A stretch of DNA of 58,036 nucleotides from positions 1-58,036 of the forward strand of contig CAIXUZ010000056.1 of the NCBI GenBank assembly GCA_903922735.1. The letters run 5' to 3'. The translations under genes were made by a program, and so were the position numbers. Shown here piece after piece: positions 51,078 to 58,036 of this stretch; positions within the stretch are counted from its first letter, which is position 1, and every line of letters starts with the position of its first letter. Below the pieces are notes generated by a model that saw only the letters and a program-made list of their open reading frames with translations, made no database searches and had not been told where the DNA came from. The stretch comes from an uncultured Verrucomicrobia subdivision 3 bacterium (GTDB lineage: Bacteria > Verrucomicrobiota > Verrucomicrobiia > Limisphaerales > UBA11358).

Positions 51078-53285
51078 ATGATAAAACGTTTCAAGCTGCC
51101 GCTGTGGATTTTTCCGCTGGTGATCGCCGCCCTGGTGGCAGTCTTTGGCTGGTGGGGCAATGGTCTGTTACGCAAAACGATTGAAAAGGAGCTGAAGGCT
51201 CAGCTGAACGCGACGCTCAACGCCAATGTGACGGCGTTGGAAATCTGGACGGTCAACCAGCTCAAGCTGACCACTTCGCTGGCCACCGAGACCTCGGTGC
51301 ATGATCTCGGCCTCCGGATTTTAGAGGGCGGCGGGACCCGCAGCCTCACTTTCCAAACGGACGCCGAACAACTCGCCAATTACCTCCGGCCCCGATTGAA
51401 GTTGATGGGCTATGAAACCGCCCACTTGGTGACCACCAACCTTACCGTGGTCGCCACCTCGCAGCGCAATTGGCTGGCGGCCGGGCAACCCATTTCCGAA
51501 GCCCACACCAACAAATTTGCCGAACTTTTCACCGCCGGCCAACCCGTCATCATCACCCCGTTCAAACCCGACCTCCTGTTGCAACGACGCGGTTTGAAAT
51601 TCAGTCCGGGACTGCAAGGAACCAACGCTGATCCGCGTCGCAATGCCCGTCCGTTGCCAGCCAAAGTCGCAGCCGGACGCGGACGGCGCGGCGACATCAC
51701 GATGATGCAAGTGGCCGCGCCGATTCGAAACGCGGCCGACAAGGTCTGCGGGGCTTTGGCCCTGATCATCAATCCCGACAATGAATTCTCGAAGATTCTT
51801 TCCGTGGCCCGCTCCGGTGAGTCCGGTGAAACCTATGCTTTTGATCAGACCGGGCTGCTGATTTCGCACAGCCGGTTTGACAACCAGCTGCATCAAATCG
51901 GATTGCTGGCCGCCACCAATTCCAGCTCCGCCTTGAACTTGCGTTTGCATGATCCGGGCCGGGATTTGACCCAAGACTCCAAGCTGGGAGAAAACGAGGA
52001 AGCCGGACGGCCCTTGATCCGGCTCGTGGCCGGGGCCTTGGAAAATGAAAAAGGCGTGGAGGTGGAGCCCGCGCGCGATTATCGCGGCGTGTCAGTCGTT
52101 GGTGCCTGGCGCTGGCTGCCGAAACTGGGCTTTGGCGTGGCGACCCAGGTTGATGCCAGCGAGGCCTACCGTCCGCTGCATATGCTGCAATGGCTCTTTA
52201 TCTTACTGACCTTGCTGCTGTCACTGTTTGCCGTTGGCATGTTCGTTTTCTCCTATGCCAACGCCATTTCCCGGCAGCGATTGACCGAAGCGGAATTAAA
52301 ACTGAAGCAACTCGGCCAATATAACCTGGAGGAGAAGATCGGCGAAGGCGGCATGGGCGTTGTCTACCGGGCTCATCATGCGATGATGCGTCGTGAAACG
52401 GCCGTCAAAATACTGCTGCCGGACCGGGCCGATGCAGCGGCCATTGAACGCTTCGAACGCGAAGTGCGCCTCACCTGCCAGCTCACGCATCCCAATACCA
52501 TTCAGGTCTACGATTACGGCCACACGCCGGACAACTTTTTTTATTACGCGATGGAATTTCTCCAGGGGCTGAATCTCCACACGCTGGTCGCCCGCTTTGG
52601 CAGTATTCCCGAGGGTCGGGTGATTCACATTTTATCGCAGGTATGCGGCTCGCTCGCCGAGGCGCACGGCTTGGGACTGATTCATCGGGACATAAAACCG
52701 GGCAACATTTTCCTTTGCCAGCGCGGCGGCACGCCCGATTGTGTGAAGGTTTTGGACTTCGGGCTGGTTCGCGAATACCGCACTGGAAACGCTGAGCAAA
52801 ACGTGCCGGAGGAAAAAACCGCCATCGAAGGCACGCCTTGGTTCATGCCGCCCGAATCGATTTTAAATCCCGTCCATAGCGACCCCCGCAGTGATATCTA
52901 TGCCGTCGGAGCACTGGGCTACTATCTGCTGACCGGCGGAAACTTTGTCTTTGAGGGCGAATCAATCTGGGACATCCACCAGCGGCAACTGGAAGGAAAT
53001 CCCATCCCGCCCGGCCAGCGCACCGCCAATCCCATCAGCCATGAATTGGAGCAAGTCATTCTGCGCTGTCTGTCGGTCGAGCCGGATCAGCGCCCGCAAA
53101 CGGCCGAGGAACTGCGTGAATTATTGCTGGCCACTCCCCACGCCGCAGATTGGAAATTAGCAGATCGGCTGGCGTGGTGGGAAAGCTTCCAAAGTGAGCC
53201 GGTTGCCGAAAATGTCCCCACCGATCTCAATCCCCCCAGAGGCACGGTGAGTATCAGCATCACGGACAGAATTCACCCCGACTGA
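51078..53285 (+). CDS. Receptor Ser/Thr protein kinase with extracellular Cache-like sensor
   Basis: From ATG 51078 the protein has 735 residues; an in-frame ATG at 51030 is possible. It has a transmembrane helix at about 8-26 and a periplasmic dCache-like region of about 340 residues containing G-E-T-Y-A-F-D-Q-T-G-L-L-I-S-H-S-R-F. A second helix follows near 370-395. The cytoplasmic kinase has I-G-E-G-G-M-G-V-V-Y (about 419), T-A-V-K-I-L-L, I-H-R-D-I-K-P-G-N (about 535), L-D-F-G (about 560) and S-D-I-Y-A-V-G-A-L-G-Y-Y. The architecture is that of chemoreceptor-like sensing fused to eukaryotic-type phosphorylation. Divergence from the cytochrome operon suggests it may sense a related signal. 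Confidence 0.92.
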   Translation: MIKRFKLPLWIFPLVIAALVAVFGWWGNGLLRKTIEKELKAQLNATLNANVTALEIWTVNQLKLTTSLATETSVHDLGLRILEGGGTRSLTFQTDAEQLANYLRPRLKLMGYETAHLVTTNLTVVATSQRNWLAAGQPISEAHTNKFAELFTAGQPVIITPFKPDLLLQRRGLKFSPGLQGTNADPRRNARPLPAKVAAGRGRRGDITMMQVAAPIRNAADKVCGALALIINPDNEFSKILSVARSGESGETYAFDQTGLLISHSRFDNQLHQIGLLAATNSSSALNLRLHDPGRDLTQDSKLGENEEAGRPLIRLVAGALENEKGVEVEPARDYRGVSVVGAWRWLPKLGFGVATQVDASEAYRPLHMLQWLFILLTLLLSLFAVGMFVFSYANAISRQRLTEAELKLKQLGQYNLEEKIGEGGMGVVYRAHHAMMRRETAVKILLPDRADAAAIERFEREVRLTCQLTHPNTIQVYDYGHTPDNFFYYAMEFLQGLNLHTLVARFGSIPEGRVIHILSQVCGSLAEAHGLGLIHRDIKPGNIFLCQRGGTPDCVKVLDFGLVREYRTGNAEQNVPEEKTAIEGTPWFMPPESILNPVHSDPRSDIYAVGALGYYLLTGGNFVFEGESIWDIHQRQLEGNPIPPGQRTANPISHELEQVILRCLSVEPDQRPQTAEELRELLLATPHAADWKLADRLAWWESFQSEPVAENVPTDLNPPRGTVSISITDRIHPD

Positions 53286-53321
53286 AATTAGCGCTGCCAG
53301 CCATGCCCAGACCGGTTCCGG

Positions 53322-54830
53322 CTAAAATTGACGCACCAGTTCCAACATTTTCCGGTCGAGCTGGTGCCCCTTGAAGGTTTCGTAGGCGACGTCTTTGCGC
53401 TCGCTGTCGAGCACGCCAAAGGAGCCGCGAAGATTCCACAATGCCCAGCCGAATCCAGCCGTTTGCCAGTTCTCGAGACAGTCGCGCATCCAGGCCAGCG
53501 CCACGGCATGCGGGGTCTGGTTATGTGAACCCCATTCGCCGACATGCACCCCGACACCCTGGGCCGCCAGCGCCTGCCACGGCTCGATCATCTTTTTCTG
53601 GAGCGTTTCCTTGCTGTGCAGATAACGCGGGTTGACCGGGCGCGCGCCGGAATGGTCCACGATGAACGTCTCCTGTTTCACGCCCCAATCATTGTTGCCG
53701 GACACGATGACGGTTTCGCCCAGCCGCAACTCGGTGAACGTCAGCCAGTCGCCCTTGCCGATTTCAATCTGGATTTCGCGCGTGCCGGCGGGGATGGTTG
53801 CGGTGTAATCGCGGTCATAGTCGGCGGTGTAGCCGCCCCAACCGGCTTTCTCGGACTTCTTCCATTCGCCGGCGCCGGGAGCGGGTTTGAATTGTTTTTG
53901 CAACACGACGGTGCCGTCGGCTTTGACCAGCAGTTCCGCCGACGATGAAACGCGACCGATGCGGATGCTGAACGGCGTCGCCTGCGGACAATCGGCCCGC
54001 AACACCAGTGCGCTCTTGAACTCCGGCTTGATGTCGCCGTAGAGGTGGTTGTTGATGCCCACAGGCACAGGCCAGACCGGCGTCGCCCACGGACCTTCGT
54101 GACGCACCCAGCTTGCCTTGTAGTGACTCAACATGCCCGGCTCGTAGCCGCGCGTGCTCTGGGCGATGCCCAGCGCCACCAGTTCCGGCACCGGCTTCGT
54201 GCCCCAGCGAATGCCGTCAGCGATGACGAGCCGCTGCGGGTCGGCCGCATGGATTGCCGCCACCGCCGGCTTCATCGCGGCGGCATACACGTCACCCGTG
54301 ATGTCGCCGGGTTCGTTGACGAGGTTGAAGCTAAGTTGCCGGTTCGGCACCCCTTTGTAACGCGCCGCAAACACGCCCCAATGCCGGGCAAACTGTTCCT
54401 GGGCCGCCGTTTCGGTCCAGAGCGTGGGCTTTTCGCTGCCGCGCATATTGACGCAGTAGCCGGGGCCGCGGTGGAAATTGATGCAGACATGAATGCCATA
54501 CGCTTTGCCCCAGGCCACCGCCTGGTCAATCTCCTTCATCGTCTGCTCGTTGAACTCCGCCTCCGGCGTTTTTGCCCAGCAGCGGAAATCCATCGGCAAA
54601 CGCACGAAATTGAATCCCCAGTCGGCAATCATCTCAAAATCCTGTTCGACGAACGGCTTATTGCCCCCATCGAGGCGGAATTTTTCCAGCAAGTTAAACC
54701 CGCGCCAGCGCGGCAGCTTCTGCGCCGTGGCTTCGGGCAGCGGACGGGGCGAGGCGCCGTAGCCGGGCTTGGCAAAGGCCACCACGACGGCGGTGGCGGC
54801 GGTGGATTTGAGGAATTGGCGGCGGTTCAT
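53322..54830 (-). CDS. GH5-type cellulase/glucanase, TAT-exported
   Basis: From ATG 54830 the protein has 502 residues. It begins M-N-R-R-Q-F-L-K-S-T-A-A-T-A, a twin-arginine signal; the longer frame to 54923 is therefore not used. The GH5 catalytic domain has F-N-F-V-R-L-P-M-D-F-R, the acid/base Glu in N-L-V-N-E-P-G-D (about residue 171) and the nucleophile Glu in G-E-W-G-S-H-N (about 431). A beta-sandwich-like insert separates the two (about 265-400, E-I-Q-I-E-I-G-K-G-D), which is unusual for GH5 and may be a carbohydrate-binding module nested in the barrel. The substrate is a beta-glucan or mannan. Confidence 0.88.
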   Translation of the reverse strand: MNRRQFLKSTAATAVVVAFAKPGYGASPRPLPEATAQKLPRWRGFNLLEKFRLDGGNKPFVEQDFEMIADWGFNFVRLPMDFRCWAKTPEAEFNEQTMKEIDQAVAWGKAYGIHVCINFHRGPGYCVNMRGSEKPTLWTETAAQEQFARHWGVFAARYKGVPNRQLSFNLVNEPGDITGDVYAAAMKPAVAAIHAADPQRLVIADGIRWGTKPVPELVALGIAQSTRGYEPGMLSHYKASWVRHEGPWATPVWPVPVGINNHLYGDIKPEFKSALVLRADCPQATPFSIRIGRVSSSAELLVKADGTVVLQKQFKPAPGAGEWKKSEKAGWGGYTADYDRDYTATIPAGTREIQIEIGKGDWLTFTELRLGETVIVSGNNDWGVKQETFIVDHSGARPVNPRYLHSKETLQKKMIEPWQALAAQGVGVHVGEWGSHNQTPHAVALAWMRDCLENWQTAGFGWALWNLRGSFGVLDSERKDVAYETFKGHQLDRKMLELVRQF

Positions 54831-54993
54831 GGCGGAATTATGATGATTTCGCGCGGACTGTCTAGTGCACTTGGCTTGGTAAAACACCGCCCGAAAAATT
54901 TCCGACTCCTTCACTTCACGCACATTGACAACCCTTCCGTCTCGGTTGACACTCGATTCCGAACCGTTTCACCTCAAACCCAACCCGCACACC

Positions 54994-55923
54994 ATGATGC
55001 TCCGCCATTTGCTCCCGCTTGTTTTTGCCGCGGTCGCCGCCAGCGCCGCTCCGCAGGATGATCAATATATCCTCGGCCCGGATTCGCTGCCGAAGGAAGG
55101 GGTCCCGCACGGCAAGGTGATCGCGATGGAACCGTGGCACTCGAAGATTTTCGACGGCACGGTGCGCGACTGGTGGATCTATGTGCCGGCGCAATACGAC
55201 GCCTCAAAGCCCGCCGCGGTGATGGTTTTTCAGGACGGCGGCAAGGCGAAGCCCGCCGACAAAAACTTCGCCGGGCCGAACAACGCGGTGTTCGTCTTCG
55301 ACAACCTGATTCACGCCCGGCAAATGCCCGTGACCATCGGCATCTTCATCAGCCCCGGAGTTTTTCCCGTCGCCGATCCTAAGGCCCAGCCGCGCCGCAA
55401 TCGCAGCGTCGAGTATGACACGCCCAACGACACCTATGCCCGCTTCCTGCTGGAGGAGATTCTTCCCGAAGTCGGCAAGACCTACAAACTTACGGAGGAT
55501 CCGGAACAGCGCGCCATCTGCGGCGGCAGCAGCGGCGGCATCTGCTCGTTCACCGTCGCGTGGGAGCGGCCGGATGCGTTCCGCAAAGTCGTGAGCCACA
55601 TCGGCAGCTTCACCAATATCCGCGGCGGATACGGCTATCCGCCGGCGATCCGCAAGACGAAGCTGGAGAATTCGACCGAAATCTACAACACGCCCGAGCT
55701 CAAAAAACTGCTGGAGTCGCGCCGGAAAATCCGCGTGTTTCTCCAAGACGGAAAGAATGATCTCGACAACCAGTTCGGCAACTGGCCGCTCGCCAATCAG
55801 GAGATGGCCGCCGCGCTGAAATTCGCCGGCTGGGATTACGACTTCAAATTTGGCGAAGGCACCCACAACGGCAAGCATGGCGCGTCCCTATTTCCCGACA
55901 CGATGCGCTGGCTCTGGCGCTAA
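54994..55923 (+). CDS. Exported esterase of the alpha/beta-hydrolase (enterochelin esterase-like) type
   Basis: From ATG 54994 the protein has 309 residues. A signal peptide (L-R-H-L-L-P-L-V-F-A-A-V-A-A-S-A-A) precedes a hydrolase domain. That domain has W-W-I-Y-V-P-A-Q-Y, V-F-Q-D-G-G, the nucleophile Ser in C-G-G-S-S-G-G (about 179) and a C-terminal E-G-T-H-N-G-K-H-G with the likely catalytic His. Relatives include acetyl-xylan and feruloyl esterases. With the divergent GH5 gene it fits plant-polysaccharide breakdown. Confidence 0.87.
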   Translation: MMLRHLLPLVFAAVAASAAPQDDQYILGPDSLPKEGVPHGKVIAMEPWHSKIFDGTVRDWWIYVPAQYDASKPAAVMVFQDGGKAKPADKNFAGPNNAVFVFDNLIHARQMPVTIGIFISPGVFPVADPKAQPRRNRSVEYDTPNDTYARFLLEEILPEVGKTYKLTEDPEQRAICGGSSGGICSFTVAWERPDAFRKVVSHIGSFTNIRGGYGYPPAIRKTKLENSTEIYNTPELKKLLESRRKIRVFLQDGKNDLDNQFGNWPLANQEMAAALKFAGWDYDFKFGEGTHNGKHGASLFPDTMRWLWR

Positions 55924-56043
55924 ACTCGCGGGTCGACTTATTGCTTAAATCCCATCCATTAGATTGCATTCGCCACCTATGCCACATTTTTCCGCTTGCA
56001 ACCAAAGATGAACCGATGAGAAAATGACTGCTCACAATTCACC

Positions 56044-57018
56044 ATGAACTCGCACCCTACCCGCCGCAGTTTTCTGAAACACGCCGCCTTGCTGCCGTTT
56101 GCCGCCGCGGCGGGGCTCCCCCTTGGAACCGCCACCGCCGCCGTGACCCCCATCAAACGCATTGGCGGCGCGCATCTAAAACCGTCGCTCAACGCTTACT
56201 CGTTTCTGGACCTCTTGAATGCCAACGCCAAGGATCGCAGCCAGGGCGTGGACTTGTTTCAGGTGTGCGATTTCTGCGCGAAGACCGATTTCGAGGCGGT
56301 CGATGTCACCGGCTATTTCTTCCCCGGCTATCCGAAGGTGCCGGACGACACCTATATCTACCAGCTCAAGCGGCGCGCGTTTGATCTGGGCCTTGCCATC
56401 AGCGGCACCGGCGTGCGCAACGATTTCACCACCGCCGACAAAGCGGTCCGCGCCGAAGGCGTGGCGCGCATCAAGGCCTGGATTGAAGTCGCGGCGAAAC
56501 TGGGCGCCCCGGTGATCCGCGCGTTTGCGGATTCGCAGCCGCCGTTCAAGCAGTGGCAGGAAGCGTCCGGCAACGCGAGCCGCGAGGCCGTCGAAACCTG
56601 GCTCGCCGATTCGCTGCGCGAATGCGCGGTGCACGGGAAGAAGTTCGGCGTCATCGTGGCCGTGCAGAACCACGGCGATTTCATCAGCACCGGCGCGGAA
56701 CATCTCAGCCTGCTGCAGCGCGTGGATCATGAATATTGCGCGGCCATGGTGGACACGGGCAAATACAACACGCCCGACCCTTACGTGGACATCGCCCTGG
56801 TGGCGCCCTACGCGGTGACCTGGCAGATCAAGGAACTGATCGGCACCGCGGGCGACTCGCCGCGCACGGACATGAAGAAGCTGGTCAAGATCATCCGCCA
56901 ATCCGGCTATCGCGGCTATCTGCCCATCGAAACGCTGGCCTCGGGACGAAAGAACTACGATCCCTTTGTGTCAGCGGCGAAGATGCTGGCCGAGTTGCGC
57001 GCGGCCATCGCCGAATAA
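56044..57018 (+). CDS. TAT-exported xylose-isomerase-like TIM-barrel protein
   Basis: The 324-aa protein starts M-N-S-H-P-T-R-R-S-F-L-K-H-A-A-L-L-P, a twin-arginine signal. The body is a sugar phosphate isomerase/epimerase (AP_endonuc_2) barrel, with likely metal ligands in E-A-V-D-V-T-G-Y-F, V-A-V-Q-N-H-G-D, A-M-V-D-T-G-K-Y and P-I-E-T-L-A-S-G. Such exported isomerase-like proteins often sit in sugar-degradation loci of Verrucomicrobiota and Planctomycetes. The substrate is not predictable. Confidence 0.88.
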   Translation: MNSHPTRRSFLKHAALLPFAAAAGLPLGTATAAVTPIKRIGGAHLKPSLNAYSFLDLLNANAKDRSQGVDLFQVCDFCAKTDFEAVDVTGYFFPGYPKVPDDTYIYQLKRRAFDLGLAISGTGVRNDFTTADKAVRAEGVARIKAWIEVAAKLGAPVIRAFADSQPPFKQWQEASGNASREAVETWLADSLRECAVHGKKFGVIVAVQNHGDFISTGAEHLSLLQRVDHEYCAAMVDTGKYNTPDPYVDIALVAPYAVTWQIKELIGTAGDSPRTDMKKLVKIIRQSGYRGYLPIETLASGRKNYDPFVSAAKMLAELRAAIAE

Positions 57019-57026
57019 CGAGCCTA

Positions 57027-57190
57027 CCGCGTCTTGAGCCGATAGAAGCTGTTGCTGTTAGATGAACACAGCGTCACTTGCTGCTGCGAATTGGTCACGT
57101 TCCCCCATGAAGAAAAATCGGCGCTTTGCTGCAATACGAAATCCGTCGATGGCGTGGGACAGGACATCGCGCCCTGAAACGGGTCGTTCC
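57027..57190 (-). pseudogene. C-terminal remnant of a secreted protein
   Basis: Read on the minus strand, the frame gives T-D-F-V-L-Q-Q-S-A-D-F-S-S-W-G-N-V-T-N and then N-S-F-Y-R-L-K-T-R before a stop at 57027. This is the C-terminal sorting or Ig-like module of many exported Verrucomicrobiota proteins, also seen in the gene at 20001. The upstream frame soon loses similarity, and no start or body remains, so it is a decayed fragment. Confidence 0.6.
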
Positions 57191-57283
57191 GTTTTCTACG
57201 TCAGGCGCATTGGGCAACTGCCAGATTCGCGGCGGGAACCACGCTGACCAGCTTTGGCTCCGGTGACGGGTGAGCATAGTGAA

Positions 57284-57523
57284 TCACTCCTCATCACCCT
57301 TGAATAAATACTCCGCGACATCTCTGCTCTTCACGATGAGATAAATGCCGATGGCTACCAAAACCACAGATGACACAGGATAAATCCAGTAATCACCCGG
57401 CGAACCGACTCCTCTGGCTCGCACTATATAGAACAGCCCTGTGATGGTGGCTGGGATGCCGTGGACTAAAACTGAAAGTCCCAGAATCTTGATTAAGACG
57501 TTTGCAAGTTGTTTTGATTTCAT
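57284..57523 (-). CDS. Small hypothetical membrane protein
   Basis: The 79-aa product has two hydrophobic segments (I-L-G-L-S-V-L-V-H-G-I-P-A-T-I-T-G-L and P-V-S-S-V-V-L-V-A-I-G-I-Y-L-I-V) and a charged C-terminus. Composition is AT-rich relative to its surroundings. No family was recognised. The 197 nt upstream of it (57524-57720) show no other gene. Confidence 0.55.
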   Translation of the reverse strand: MKSKQLANVLIKILGLSVLVHGIPATITGLFYIVRARGVGSPGDYWIYPVSSVVLVAIGIYLIVKSRDVAEYLFKGDEE

Positions 57524-57720
57524 ATTTTTTGATGATGTGTTCGGATTCCTAACATTGATTATATTGCAGAGCTTGCACGCCGCTGTGCACGGCTGACTTT
57601 TCCCTCGGCGACTGGGTTTATGAGTTCATATAAGCGGACGGGCGATTTTCCATCAAGGCAAATCAGGCTTGAGACCTGGGGCGCATCGCATATTGCCCCG
57701 CCGGAAGGTGTGGCCGTCCA

Positions 57721-58036
57721 CTAGGTCTCTGACATCACCCAGACGGAGAACGGGCTCCACTGGCCGCCCACCCGGTAACGCATGGCCAACAGCGGAGCGA
57801 TCCCGCCGTTACCGCCATGCTTCGTCCAAACTGTGCCGCCGTCCGTGCTGCCGGACAACACGGGGAGCAACGTGCAGTTGGACAAATCCTGATTGGGGTC
57901 GATGCCGCTGCTGACGGTGACGACACATTGCCACGCCTCCGGCGCGGCCGGCACCAGGCTTTTATCGATGCTCCCATCGGCGGAGGAACTCAGGTCGCTG
58001 CTGATCTCCGGCACCGACAGCGGGAAATGCGCCTGC
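57721..58036 (-). CDS. 3' part of a secreted protein, cut by the window edge
   Basis: The minus-strand frame is open through the right edge. The visible ~105 codons (L-S-V-P-E-I-S-S-D-L-S, then W-Q-C-V-V-T-V-S-S and L-L-P-V-L-S-G-S-T-D-G-G-T-V-W) read like a beta-rich extracellular domain and end W-V-M-S-E-T. The true start lies beyond the window. The function is unknown. Confidence 0.45.
   Translation of the reverse strand, partial: QAHFPLSVPEISSDLSSSADGSIDKSLVPAAPEAWQCVVTVSSGIDPNQDLSNCTLLPVLSGSTDGGTVWTKHGGNGGIAPLLAMRYRVGGQWSPFSVWVMSET

Overview
The window is a contiguous piece of a GC-rich Gram-negative chromosome, most likely a Verrucomicrobiota member of the Pedosphaera/Limisphaerales type. 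This placement is an inference. It rests on several secreted proteins ending in the F-Y-R-(I/L) tail common in that phylum, a TPS/TonB outer-membrane set, menaquinone methylation (UbiE/MenG), TAT-exported GH5 and sugar-isomerase proteins, and palindromic repeats that encode GRASSRAG-like peptides when read through.

Layout. 1-1.95 kb: tail of an arsenic operon (CcdA-like protein, ACR3 pump, frameshifted arsC). 2.1-4.5 kb: secreted beta-helix protein and a TlpA-like thioredoxin, ending in a terminator. 4.7-23.7 kb: a run of 14 genes, all on the minus strand and nearly all tied to sulfur. In transcription order they are a DUF2292/YezD protein, a sulfate-binding protein, a 50-aa protein, a PstS-like exported protein, a secreted protein of unknown role, a TpsB transporter with three POTRA domains, a 1341-aa TpsA exoprotein, ExbB-ExbD-TonB-ExbD, a siroheme sulfite/nitrite reductase with a HEPN-like tail, a DUF3034 outer-membrane protein, MetY, and a MetX-MetW fusion. 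23.6-24.95 kb: about 1.36 kb without genes but with repeats. 25-30.3 kb: AvtA aminotransferase, a PurD-like ATP-grasp protein carrying an in-frame palindromic insert, small membrane proteins, alanine racemase and an arginyl/leucyl-tRNA-protein transferase-like protein. 30.3-37.2 kb: a hybrid histidine kinase divergent from an 1138-aa protein that may be a PPi-type PEP carboxykinase. 37.3-43.7 kb: glycosyltransferase, UbiE/MenG, a response regulator, tRNA-Gly(GCC), a CarB C-terminal half encoded alone, LysM, YcxB-like and UppP proteins. 43.9-48.7 kb: a fructan/sucrose operon (MFS, PfkB kinase, GH32). 48.9-53.3 kb: a redox/TPR protein and decaheme-like cytochrome operon divergent from a receptor Ser/Thr kinase. 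53.3-58 kb: GH5, an esterase and a TIM-barrel isomerase, then small or broken genes.

The main discovery candidate is the 19-kb minus-strand sulfur block. Three observations made directly on the sequence support treating it as one sulfur-limitation regulon. First, a 17-bp palindrome (ACGAY-N7-GTCGT) occurs three times, twice upstream of the first gene and once upstream of the DUF3034 gene. Second, a short leader hairpin (CTGACCGG-N4-YGG) precedes three of the genes at 26-36 nt from the start codon. Third, the exported products are nearly free of Cys and Met; two of them have none outside the initiator or signal region. My working model is a surface-exposed or secreted TPS protein, energised by a dedicated ExbBD/TonB complex, that acquires a sulfur source for sulfite reduction and homoserine sulfhydrylation. 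The substrate is unknown, and no sulfate permease or TonB-dependent receptor lies in the window.
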